Source: Halovivax sp.
GTDB lineage: Archaea > Halobacteriota > Halobacteria > Halobacteriales > Natrialbaceae
Assembly (NCBI GenBank): GCA_007119345.1
Contig: SKPV01000050.1
Coordinates: 1-27,284 of the forward strand
Direction of reading: 5' to 3'
DNA length: 27,284 nucleotides
Positions 6,647-14,224 of this stretch are shown here, one piece after another. The position numbers and the translations under genes were made by a program. The stretch's first letter is position 1; each line of letters starts with the position of its first letter. Under the pieces are notes generated by a model. It searched no databases. It was not told the DNA's origin and was given only the letters and a program-made list of their open reading frames with translations.

Positions 6647-7599
6647 GCTATCACCAGCCCGCCGGCGAAACACGCGGCGTACACCGCGAGCAGTTTCCCG
6701 GTCCGTTCGAGCGCGTCGTTGAGCGCCGGTCCGTCGACCGTCCAGACCCGGCGGGCGATCGCCACGGCGTACGGGACGGTCACGAGCGGTGCGAGCACGA
6801 GCGGGCCGAAGTCCCCGGCGACCCAGAACCACAGCGGCGTCGCGTACGCGAGTCCCACCATCACGGTGTACTCGAGGCGGGATACGCGTTCGCCGAATCG
6901 GACCGCGAGCGTCCGTTTCCCCGCGGCCGCGTCGGTCTCGATATCCCGCAGATTGTTCACTACGAGGATCGCCGTCGCCAGGCTCGCGATCGGGACCCCG
7001 GCCGCCACCGACTCCGCGGTGACCGTTCCGGCCGGCACTCCCGTCGCGAGCGGGTCGGCCAGCACGGCGGCCGCTTGCACGTAGTAGGTGCCGGCCACGG
7101 CGACGAGACCGAAGAAGACGAACACGAAGAGGTCGCCGAGTCCGTGGTACCCGAGCGGATACGGGCCACCCGTGTAGGCCCACCCGCAGAACACGCTGAC
7201 GAGCCCGATCACCAGGATCGGTAGGCCGCCCACGTATACGAGATACGTCCCGGTGAGGATCGCCAGTCCGAACGTGGCCGCCGTCGCGAACTTCACCCGC
7301 TCGGCCGGAATGAGCCCCGACTGGGTGACGCGCGTGAATCCCGCTCGGTCGTCGGTGTCGGCGCCCCTGACCGCGTCGTAGTAGTCGTTCGCGAAGTTGG
7401 TCCCGATCTGTATCAGCGCCGCTCCGACGAGCGCGAACAGCGCCGGGAGCGGGGCGAACACGTCGGCGTCGACCGCGAGTCCCGTCCCGACGAGAACCGG
7501 GGCGAGCGCCGCCGGCAGCGTCTGGGGTCGGGCGGCCATCACCCAGGCTCTCGTCCGGGAGACGTCCATCTCGGCCGTCGTCATCACTCGAGTGTCCAT
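6643..7599 (-). CDS. menA: 1,4-Dihydroxy-2-naphthoate polyprenyltransferase (UbiA family)
   Basis: MenA attaches the polyprenyl tail to DHNA in the membrane. The 318-residue protein begins with the MenA hallmark 'RAWVMAARPQTLPAALAPVLVG'. It has the first prenyl-diphosphate/Mg motif 'NFANDYYDAVRGADT' (68-82) and the second 'NNLRDIETDAAAGKRTLA' (215-232), within about eight or nine hydrophobic helices, and ends 'CFAGGLVIA'. The start is uncertain: GTG at 7602 and ATGs at 7599, 7584 and 7569 are all in frame and before the conserved region. I chose 7599, without a convincing ribosome-binding site. It lies 71 bp after menB on the same strand and overlaps menC by 4 nt, so it is part of the men operon. 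Confidence 0.94.
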   Translation of the reverse strand: MDTRVMTTAEMDVSRTRAWVMAARPQTLPAALAPVLVGTGLAVDADVFAPLPALFALVGAALIQIGTNFANDYYDAVRGADTDDRAGFTRVTQSGLIPAERVKFATAATFGLAILTGTYLVYVGGLPILVIGLVSVFCGWAYTGGPYPLGYHGLGDLFVFVFFGLVAVAGTYYVQAAAVLADPLATGVPAGTVTAESVAAGVPIASLATAILVVNNLRDIETDAAAGKRTLAVRFGERVSRLEYTVMVGLAYATPLWFWVAGDFGPLVLAPLVTVPYAVAIARRVWTVDGPALNDALERTGKLLAVYAACFAGGLVIA

Positions 7600-7670
7600 C
7601 ACGCGAGAGTGTCAACGTTGGCATTGCGGGCGAGGGCGGCGCGGTCCGGGCCGGCGGCCGCGAGCGGAGA

Positions 7671-8558
7671 TCAGTAGTGCCAGGGGAAATCGTCGAAGTC
7701 GGGCTCGCGACCCTCGACGAAGGCGTCCCGCCCTTCCGTCGCCTCGTCGGTCATGTAGCCGAGACGCGTCGCTTCGCCGGCGAAAACCTGCTGGCCGACG
7801 AAACCGTCGTCGGCCATGTTGAACGCGTACTTGAGCATCCGCATCGCCGTCGGACTCTTCGAGTTGATCCGCTCGCCCCACTCCAGGGCCGTCTCCTCGA
7901 GCTCCTCGTGGGGGACGACCTCGTTGACCATCCCCATCTCGGCGGCCTCCTCGGCCGAGTAGGTCTTCCCGAGGAAAAACACCTCGCGGGCCTTCTTCTG
8001 GCCGATCTGGCGGGCGAGATAGGCGGAGCCGAAGCCGGCGTCGTAGCTGGCGACGTCGGGGTCCGTCTGGAGGAACTTCGCGTGTTCCTCGCTGGCCAGC
8101 GTGAGGTCGCAGACGACGTGCAGGGAGTGACCGCCGCCGACGGCCCACCCGGGGACGACGCAGACGACCACCTTCGGAATGTGTCGGATCTGGCGCTGGA
8201 CTTCCAGGATGTGGAGTCGTCCCTGCCCCGACGAGGCGGTTTCGTCTCCCCCGTACTGGTAGCCGTCGTCGCCCCTGATCGTCTGGTCGCCCCCCGAACA
8301 GAACGCCCAGCCACCGTCTTTCGGCGACGGGCCGTTACCCGTCAGCACCACGCAGCCCACGTCCGTCTGACGCTTCGCGTGATCCAACGCGGCCGAGAGC
8401 TCGTCGACGGTTTCCGGTCGGAACGCGTTCCGGACCGCCGGCCGGTCGAACGCGATCCGGACCGTTCCCGAGTCCGTCGCCCGGTGGTAGGTGAGATCCT
8501 CGAAATCGACCGACGCTATCGGTTCCCACCGATCCTCCGCGAAGAGTTCCGAAACCAT
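7671..8558 (-). CDS. menB: 1,4-Dihydroxy-2-naphthoyl-CoA synthase
   Basis: MenB (crotonase fold) closes OSB-CoA into DHNA-CoA. The 295-residue protein shows the oxyanion-hole and active-site segments 'WAFCSGGDQTIRGDDGY' (84-100), 'PGWAVGGGHSLHVVCDL' (136-152) and the MenB-specific 'TDPDVASYDAGFGSAYLARQ' (165-184) with D173. In the position held by Gly156 of E. coli MenB there is Asp166 ('LQTDPDV'). This is the type II form, thought to use a side-chain carboxylate instead of bound bicarbonate (recalled from work on MenB types, not checked). The ATG at 8558 lies 28 bp from the TATA-like CTATTTGA, so the mRNA is probably leaderless. It leads the menB-A-C-E operon. Confidence 0.96.
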   Translation of the reverse strand: MVSELFAEDRWEPIASVDFEDLTYHRATDSGTVRIAFDRPAVRNAFRPETVDELSAALDHAKRQTDVGCVVLTGNGPSPKDGGWAFCSGGDQTIRGDDGYQYGGDETASSGQGRLHILEVQRQIRHIPKVVVCVVPGWAVGGGHSLHVVCDLTLASEEHAKFLQTDPDVASYDAGFGSAYLARQIGQKKAREVFFLGKTYSAEEAAEMGMVNEVVPHEELEETALEWGERINSKSPTAMRMLKYAFNMADDGFVGQQVFAGEATRLGYMTDEATEGRDAFVEGREPDFDDFPWHY

Positions 8559-8582
8559 CGTCCGTGGTTCGGGCCGACGCAC

Positions 8583-8590
8583 TCAAATAG
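8583..8590 (-). promoter_or_regulatory. TATA-like box for the menBACE operon
   Basis: CTATTTGA on the minus strand is centred 28 bp before the menB ATG, as expected for a leaderless haloarchaeal mRNA. Confidence 0.55.
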
Positions 8591-8687
8591 GTTCTCGTCC
8601 CCGGGTCCGGGCACGCGACGTCGACCCCTCGGCGCGGGTCGATCTAACGCACACCCTCCGGCCGCGCCGAACCCGCGGATCGGACCG

Positions 8688-9296
8688 TTACCACTCTTCG
8701 GTCATCCACTCCATCGTCGCCGGATCCATCTTCCCCCAGTCGAAGCGCTGAATTCGTCCGGCGAGTTCGCCCTCCGGGTGAGCCTCGGTGTGGACGTTCA
8801 CGTACGCCTCCCCGGCCTCGATCTTCCCGAGGAGGTCCCCGAGATTCGCCGAGGCCGCCTCCTCGGCGCGTCCCTCCGCGACCGATTCGTCGGTTATCGT
8901 GCCGGCGTCGAGCATCCCCGTGAAGCGACCCTCGACGGGGCGCTCGTTCCGGGTCGCGAAATCGTGCATCCAGACGGCGACCGGACCGAGGGCCTGGTCC
9001 TCGTGGATGTGAGCCATGAAGACGTCCTCCACGTTCGCCACCCCCAGGACGAACGGCATCCGTCCGTCGTACGGTTGAAAGACGGCGGCACCGCGCGCCT
9101 TCGTCTGGACGCCTTCCTGCGGCCGGAGGTGGGCGATCCACAGTTCCGGCATCGACATACCGTGGTGGTCGTCGTCGTCGTGATGGTCGTCGTCGTGATG
9201 ATCGTCGGCCGCCGTGACCCCGGTACCGGTCGCCGCGAGAGCGCCGACGCCCAAGAGCCGCAGGGCCGTCCGTCGATCGAAGTCGTTGTCAGTCAT
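8688..9296 (-). CDS. Tat-exported CHRD-domain protein with a His/Asp-rich N-terminal linker
   Basis: This is a 202-residue exported protein. The N-terminus 'DFDRRTALRLLGVGALAATGTGVTA' is a twin-arginine signal (R8-R9) with likely cleavage near residue 29. Immediately after it, residues 31-45 are almost entirely His and Asp, a likely metal-binding or metal-buffering patch. The remainder resembles a CHRD domain: 'ELWIAHLRPQEGVQTKARGAAVFQ', 'VANVEDVFMAHIHEDQALGPVAVWMHDF', 'VNVHTEAHPEGELAGRIQRFDW', with the histidine positions of that family. CHRD domains occur in chordin and in many bacterial secreted proteins; the biochemical function is unknown. The start is the first Met before the Tat motif. 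It sits alone between menB and the amidohydrolase. Confidence 0.85.
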   Translation of the reverse strand: MTDNDFDRRTALRLLGVGALAATGTGVTAADDHHDDDHHDDDDHHGMSMPELWIAHLRPQEGVQTKARGAAVFQPYDGRMPFVLGVANVEDVFMAHIHEDQALGPVAVWMHDFATRNERPVEGRFTGMLDAGTITDESVAEGRAEEAASANLGDLLGKIEAGEAYVNVHTEAHPEGELAGRIQRFDWGKMDPATMEWMTEEW

Positions 9297-9485
9297 GGGT
9301 CCGGTCCTCACGCAGTCGCAAGGACCGCCCTCGTATTGTTTTCGCTCAGGTACAAGAGAGCGCCCAGAACAAGAGAAGATTACGAGGGCGTACGCCGACG
9401 ATATCGCGAATCCGTTCGGCCCGCTTCGATATCTCGATCGACCGGTCGATCCGTCTTCGGTGACGATCGTCCGGCGGCCTCGCAC

Positions 9486-9526
9486 GGTCGCGGTCCGCTC
9501 GCCGGTTCGGTCGCGGTCCGCTCGCC
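9486..9526. repeat. Perfect 18-bp direct repeat, 23-bp period
   Basis: GGTCGCGGTCCGCTCGCC occurs at 9486-9503 and again at 9509-9526. It lies just past the amidohydrolase stop (9539, minus strand), in the gap before the CHRD gene. Two copies only; no function apparent. Confidence 0.7.
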
Positions 9527-9538
9527 CGATCAGTTCGT

Positions 9539-10954
9539 TCAGCGATCGGTGCGGGCGGCGAGTTCGCTCCCCGCGGCCAGCCACTCGTCGGCCGCCTCTC
9601 CGAACGTCCGCTCCGCCCGTCGCTGGGCGTCCGAGACGATTTGGTCCGCGTCCGCGGTGACGGGCTCCCCCTCATCCACGATCCGGCGCCCCTCGACGAA
9701 GACGTGCTTGACGATCCCGGCGTTCGCTCCGTAGACGAGGTTCGGAATCGCGGTTCGCAGCGGCTTCGAAACCGTCGGTGCCACGGAGGGGTGTTCGAGG
9801 TCACAGACCACCACGTCGGCGCGCTTGCCGACCTCGAGCGAGCCGACTCGGTCGTCGATGCCGAGCGCCCTCGCTCCCTCGATGGTGGCGACCCTGAGGG
9901 CCTCCCACGCGGGGAAGGCGGTCGGATCGGTTCGGTCGGTCTTCGCGAGCAGCGCCGCGGTTCGAAGCTCCCGGAGGAAGTCGTGGCCGCCTGGCCCCGG
10001 CGCCTGGTCGGTGCCGATCCCGACCGCACCGCCGTACTCGCGGTACTCGACGATCGGCGGGACGATGCCGTCGATCGCCGCGATGGAGCACGGATTGGCC
10101 GCCATCCGCACACCGGCCTCGGCGAGCCGTTCGCGTTCGGCCGCCGTCGCCCCGTGGATGTGCGCCGCCAGCAGTCGATCCGAGACCAGACCGACGTCGT
10201 CGAGGACGCTCACGGTGGTCTCGCCCTCGCCGTACCGCGCTTCGATCTGGCGCCGTTCCCGGTCGCCCTGGGCGACGTGCATGTGAACCCCGCGATCGTG
10301 CTCCGCGGCGCGGTCGCGAATCTCCTCCAGGAGCCACCTCGGGACCATGTCCAGCGCCTGGGGACCGTACAGACACGAGACGAGGGTCTCGTCGGCGAAG
10401 CCGTCGAAGAGGGCCTCGTTGCGCTCGAGGCCCTCCTCGGCGGCCGCATCCTCGAGCGGGTACGCCTCGTTCGGTCCGTGGTCGGCCCGTTCGGCGTCGA
10501 CGGCGTTGATCGTCTCCGCCGCCGCGACCCGCACGCCCATGGGTAAGTAGACCTCCTCGACGAGCCGATCGACGTTCGCCGCGTACTCGCCGACGGTCGT
10601 CACCCCCGACAGCACGGCTTCGAGCACGCCGAGTCGAGCCCCCGCGATCACGTCGGCGGCCGTCGCCGCCTCGCTCAGCGGTCCCAACGCCTCGTTCATC
10701 CACTCGATCTCGGGCACGTCCTGGGCCCCGCCCCGGAGCAGCGTCAGTCCAGTGTGCGCGTGCGCGTTCACCAGTCCCGGGAGCGTCAGCGTTCCGCGTC
10801 CGTCGATCACCCTGTCCGCGTCCCCGTCGACCTCCCCGGTCGGACCGACGGCGGCGATCTCCCCGTCCTCGATCCCGATCGTCGCGTCGTCGATCGGGGC
10901 CAGACCGCCGTCTCGCATCGTCAACGCGAGCGTGTTTCGTATCGCGACGTCCAT
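9539..10954 (-). CDS. Amidohydrolase of the MTA/SAH deaminase (AtzA/TrzN-like) family
   Basis: This is a 471-residue metal-dependent hydrolase of the subgroup that deaminates 5'-methylthioadenosine, S-adenosylhomocysteine and related nucleosides or triazines. The β-sandwich halves flank a TIM barrel. Metal ligands visible are H65 and H67 ('LVNAHAHTGLTLLRGG'), H226 in 'GVHMHVAQG', H265/H267 in 'LLAAHIHGAT' and D316 ('GIGTDQAPGPGGHDF'). Two segments differ from canonical MTA/SAH deaminases: the usual His-x-x-Glu after strand 5 ('HVAET') reads 'HVAQGDRE', and the loop after the catalytic Asp has 'QAPGPGGHD' where 'GAASNNxLD' is common. The substrate is therefore uncertain. The ATG at 10954 follows a weak T-run (about 28 bp upstream). 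No operon partner. Confidence 0.85.
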   Translation of the reverse strand: MDVAIRNTLALTMRDGGLAPIDDATIGIEDGEIAAVGPTGEVDGDADRVIDGRGTLTLPGLVNAHAHTGLTLLRGGAQDVPEIEWMNEALGPLSEAATAADVIAGARLGVLEAVLSGVTTVGEYAANVDRLVEEVYLPMGVRVAAAETINAVDAERADHGPNEAYPLEDAAAEEGLERNEALFDGFADETLVSCLYGPQALDMVPRWLLEEIRDRAAEHDRGVHMHVAQGDRERRQIEARYGEGETTVSVLDDVGLVSDRLLAAHIHGATAAERERLAEAGVRMAANPCSIAAIDGIVPPIVEYREYGGAVGIGTDQAPGPGGHDFLRELRTAALLAKTDRTDPTAFPAWEALRVATIEGARALGIDDRVGSLEVGKRADVVVCDLEHPSVAPTVSKPLRTAIPNLVYGANAGIVKHVFVEGRRIVDEGEPVTADADQIVSDAQRRAERTFGEAADEWLAAGSELAARTDR

Positions 10955-11166
10955 ACGGGGAGGCTCGCGAGCCGCCGCCAAAAACGCCGGGCTGTCGGCA
11001 ACGCCGACGGGTAGCGTTCGACGCTCGGGAGCCGACGTCGATCCCTGGCTAACGTCGTCTGCGGGTAACCGTCGGTCACACTCCATCGACTTCGAGCACC
11101 CGTCGCCGTTCGAGGCGCGTCCCCGATCGATTTTTCCCGCCGGGTACCGAACCGAGCGTTCGTTCG

Positions 11167-12363
11167 ATGGGTGAGACGTACTACGACGTCCTCGGCGTCT
11201 CTGCGGACGCCTCCGTGGACGAGATCAGGGAGGCCTACCGCGAGCGCGTCCTGGAGACGCATCCCGATCGGAACGACGACCTCGACGCGGCCGAGCAGTT
11301 CAAGCGAGTCACCGCCGCCGAGTCAGTGCTGACGGACGAGACCGAGCGGGCTCGGTACGATAGGCTCGGCCACGACGCCTACGTCAGGTGGGGGAATCAC
11401 TTTCCCGAGAACGAGGGAGCGGACGAACCCGGCGGCGGCACGAAAGCCGACCGCGACGGCTCTCGCGACGGCCCCGCCGACACGTCTTCGTCTGGCGCGT
11501 CGGCCGGCACGTCTACGTCTGGCGCGTCGGCCGGCACGTCTACGTCTGGCGCGTCGGCCGGCACGTCTACGTCTGGCGCGTCCGCAGGTAGGGCGTCCAC
11601 CGAGGGGACCGCCGGTAGGACGTCGTCGGGAGGGTCGGCCGCTGGTTCTGCCGAGGAACCCAGTACTGGAGCCACGGGCGACGACGGATCGAGTCCCGAA
11701 GCCACCGGCGACGACGGACCGAGTCACCACGCTCGTCAGCGCTACCGACGCGAACGTCGGACGGCCGCCGCCGACGGGTGGTGGTTCGGCGACGAGACGG
11801 ATCGCCGCGGGACCGATCGGACACACGGTTCGGGTTCGACGACCGCTTCCGAAGTCGGTGGAACGGACTGGACGGTCGGTTCGAGTCGGAGCCGGGGGCG
11901 GTCGTCTACCGCCAGTTTCGTCGGCTGTACCGGTTCGTCGACCGGCTCGAGTCGCGGTCGCGGCCGATCGACTACCGCCAGGTCCGGGGGCTTTGCGGTC
12001 CACGGCTGGGACGACGAGATCCAACTCGCGAGCCCGTACGAGTCGATCGATCGCTCCACGGCGATCGTCCTGGCCTGTCTCTCGATCGTCTACCCGTTGC
12101 TCGTTTACGCCAGCCTGAGTCCGCAGCTTCACCGTGCCGTGAACGGGATCGTCGCCTGCTGTACGCTCGTCATCGTCGGGTACATCCTCACGAAACCCCG
12201 CGTGGCGCTTGCTGCGTTCGGCACGTGGGGACTCCTGATACCGCCGGCGATGGCGCAGTTCGGTCCCGTCCACCCGTTCTCGTTCGTCGGTCTGCTGGTC
12301 GTCGCCGCCTTCTGGGTGCCGTTCGGCTACGCGGCCGCGGTCTGGTGGGCGCTCCGCCCGTGA
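11167..12363 (+). CDS. Membrane-anchored J-domain (DnaJ-like) protein with Ser/Thr/Gly repeats
   Basis: This is a 398-residue J-domain protein, not canonical DnaJ. Residues 4-66 form a J domain with HPD at 32-34 ('LETHPDRNDD') and 'ERARYDRLGHDAY'. A long disordered linker of Ser, Thr, Gly, Asp and Arg follows. It includes four 9-residue copies of the TSTSGASAG type (about 106-141) and a second pair of SR/GR-rich copies ('GSSRSRGRSSTAS', 'GSSRGRGRSTTAR'). From residue 297 there are about four membrane helices (297-317, 325-343, 345-363, 372-396). There is no zinc-finger or substrate-binding domain. The J domain presumably recruits a DnaK/Hsp70 to the membrane; the client is unknown. The gene is convergent with menD. 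Confidence 0.87.
   Translation: MGETYYDVLGVSADASVDEIREAYRERVLETHPDRNDDLDAAEQFKRVTAAESVLTDETERARYDRLGHDAYVRWGNHFPENEGADEPGGGTKADRDGSRDGPADTSSSGASAGTSTSGASAGTSTSGASAGTSTSGASAGRASTEGTAGRTSSGGSAAGSAEEPSTGATGDDGSSPEATGDDGPSHHARQRYRRERRTAAADGWWFGDETDRRGTDRTHGSGSTTASEVGGTDWTVGSSRSRGRSSTASFVGCTGSSTGSSRGRGRSTTARSGGFAVHGWDDEIQLASPYESIDRSTAIVLACLSIVYPLLVYASLSPQLHRAVNGIVACCTLVIVGYILTKPRVALAAFGTWGLLIPPAMAQFGPVHPFSFVGLLVVAAFWVPFGYAAAVWWALRP
11481..11588. repeat. Four-copy 27-bp in-frame tandem repeat inside the J-domain gene
   Basis: The units are 11481-11507, 11508-11534, 11535-11561 and 11562-11588. Copies 2 and 3 are identical; copy 1 differs by one base and copy 4 by a few at its end. Each starts CACGTCTACGTCTGG. 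Since 27 bp is nine codons, copy gain or loss would lengthen or shorten the linker without a frameshift. Confidence 0.93.
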
Positions 12364-12427
12364 CCGAGCCGACGGCCTCGGGGCCCCGCACTTTCCGACC
12401 GCTCGTTCGCCCGGCAACGGGCCGCAG

Positions 12428-14224
12428 CTACGGATCGGCGCCGAGTCGTCGGCGCACGTTCTCTTCGAGTTCGGCGCGCCGCCGGTGACTGTCGGCGGCG
12501 TCGAACTCGACGGCGAGAATAGTGGTTCCCGACGCGGCGACCGACGACGCGTACGCGTCAGGGAAGGCTTCGGGAGCCACCGTCTCGTACTCGAACTCGT
12601 AGAGGTCGGCGAGCGGGGCGAAGTCGAGCCCGTGGGGCGTCTTGAACTGGTCGGTGAACGGCGGATCGAACGACTCGACGGGGAGCTGGTGGAAGATACC
12701 GCCGCCGTCGTTGTGAATCGCGACGATCGTCGCGTCGACGTCACAGCGCTCGACGGCGAGCAGGCCGTTCGCGTCGTGGTACAGCGCCAGGTCGCCGGTG
12801 ACGAGCGTGAGCGCGTCGTCGACGGCGCTGCCGGCCCCGAGGGCCGAACTGACGATCCCGTCGATTCCGCTCGCGCCCCGGTTGCCGAGCGCGGTCACGT
12901 CCGCCGTTCTCGGCCGGACGAATCGATCCGCGTCCCGTATCGGCATGCTGTTGGAGACGAACACCGTGGCGGGGTCGGCCGCCTCGGCGAACACGGTCGC
13001 GAGCACGCCGCCCTCGAACGGATCGTCGGCGAGCGCGTCGGGCGTCGTGGCGTCGGCGACGACCTCGTCGACGATCGACTCGGCCTCCCGGTAGCGATCG
13101 ATCCACGCGTCGTCGACGGACGCCCGCGCCTCCGCGGGCACGATAGCGTCGGCCACCGATCCCACCAGGGCGGCGGGGTCCGATACCACGAGATCGGTCG
13201 CGGTGAACTCCGCCTCCCGCCAGCCGCCCGACGGATCGACGACGAACTGGGTCGCGTCGGCGTCTCGCAGGTAGTGTCGCAGCGCTTTCGACGTCGGCGA
13301 GGCTCCGAATCGGACGACGACGTCGGGGTCTGGAACCGGATCGCCGACGTAGGCGTCGTACCCGGCACAGATCGTCGCGGAATCCGCCGGGGTTCCGAAT
13401 CGGAACCCCGAGAGGGGGTCGGCGAGCAGCGGGGCGCCGATCGCTTCGGCGAGCTCCGCGAGGATTCGTCGCCACTCCCGCTCGCCCGTCGCGACCTCCT
13501 CCGGATCCGCGGGTCCGCCGACGAACAGCGGGCGCCTCGCCCCCTCGAGCGCGTCGGCCACTCGTTCGGCGGTCGCTTCCTCGACCCCCGGGCGACCGAT
13601 CGCGGTCGTCACGAACGGCCCGTCCCGACCCCGGCCGGCGAGCGTCTCCTCGAAGTCGGCGGGAACGTCTCCCGGCACCGCGGTCGGTTCCAGGGGTTTC
13701 GCGAACGGGCAGTTGAGGTGGACCGGTCCGGCGGGGGTGCCCGTCGCCGTCGCGAGCGCGCGCGCCGCCGTCGTCCGGAGGCTCCGGAGGGTGCGCTCGT
13801 CGATCCTCGGTTCGGGAAGGTCGACGTTCCAGCGCACGGCGTCGCCGTAGAGGTCGCGCTGGTCGACCGTCTGGTTGGCGCCGCTGTCGCGGAGCTCCGG
13901 CGGTCGGTCCGCCGTCAGGACGACCAGCGGCACCCGACCCCGGTCGGCTTCGATCACGGCCGGGTGGAAATTCGCCGCGGCGGTCCCGGACGTACAGACG
14001 AGGGCCGTCGGTCGTCCCGTCCGCCGAGCGCGACCGAGCGCGAAGTACGCGCCCGATCGCTCGTCGAGGTGTGAGAACACGTCGACGGCGGGGTGGGCAG
14101 CGAACGCCACCGTCAGCGGCGTCGAACGGCTTCCCGGGGCGATACAGACCGCCTCGAGCCCGCCCGCGGCGAGCTCGTCGACGATGGTGCGTCCCCACAG
14201 CGCGTTTCGATTCGGTGCGGTCAT
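12428..14224 (-). CDS. menD: 2-Succinyl-5-enolpyruvyl-6-hydroxy-3-cyclohexene-1-carboxylate synthase (ThDP enzyme)
   Basis: MenD condenses isochorismate with 2-oxoglutarate to SEPHCHC, the first committed menaquinone step. The 598-residue protein has the MenD N-terminal motif 'VCIAPGSRSTPLTVAF', the ThDP glutamate in 'FSHLDERSGAYFALG', 'SGTAAANFHPAVIEA' and 'LTADRPPELRDSGANQTVDQ'. The C-terminal ThDP/Mg motif is 'TGDLALYHDANGLLAVE', followed by 'IHNDGGGIFHQLPVE'. The start overlaps the menF stop (ATGA, 14221-14224), so translation is coupled. It is convergent with the J-domain gene, 64 bp away. A complete and confident assignment. Confidence 0.97.
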   Translation of the reverse strand: MTAPNRNALWGRTIVDELAAGGLEAVCIAPGSRSTPLTVAFAAHPAVDVFSHLDERSGAYFALGRARRTGRPTALVCTSGTAAANFHPAVIEADRGRVPLVVLTADRPPELRDSGANQTVDQRDLYGDAVRWNVDLPEPRIDERTLRSLRTTAARALATATGTPAGPVHLNCPFAKPLEPTAVPGDVPADFEETLAGRGRDGPFVTTAIGRPGVEEATAERVADALEGARRPLFVGGPADPEEVATGEREWRRILAELAEAIGAPLLADPLSGFRFGTPADSATICAGYDAYVGDPVPDPDVVVRFGASPTSKALRHYLRDADATQFVVDPSGGWREAEFTATDLVVSDPAALVGSVADAIVPAEARASVDDAWIDRYREAESIVDEVVADATTPDALADDPFEGGVLATVFAEAADPATVFVSNSMPIRDADRFVRPRTADVTALGNRGASGIDGIVSSALGAGSAVDDALTLVTGDLALYHDANGLLAVERCDVDATIVAIHNDGGGIFHQLPVESFDPPFTDQFKTPHGLDFAPLADLYEFEYETVAPEAFPDAYASSVAASGTTILAVEFDAADSHRRRAELEENVRRRLGADP

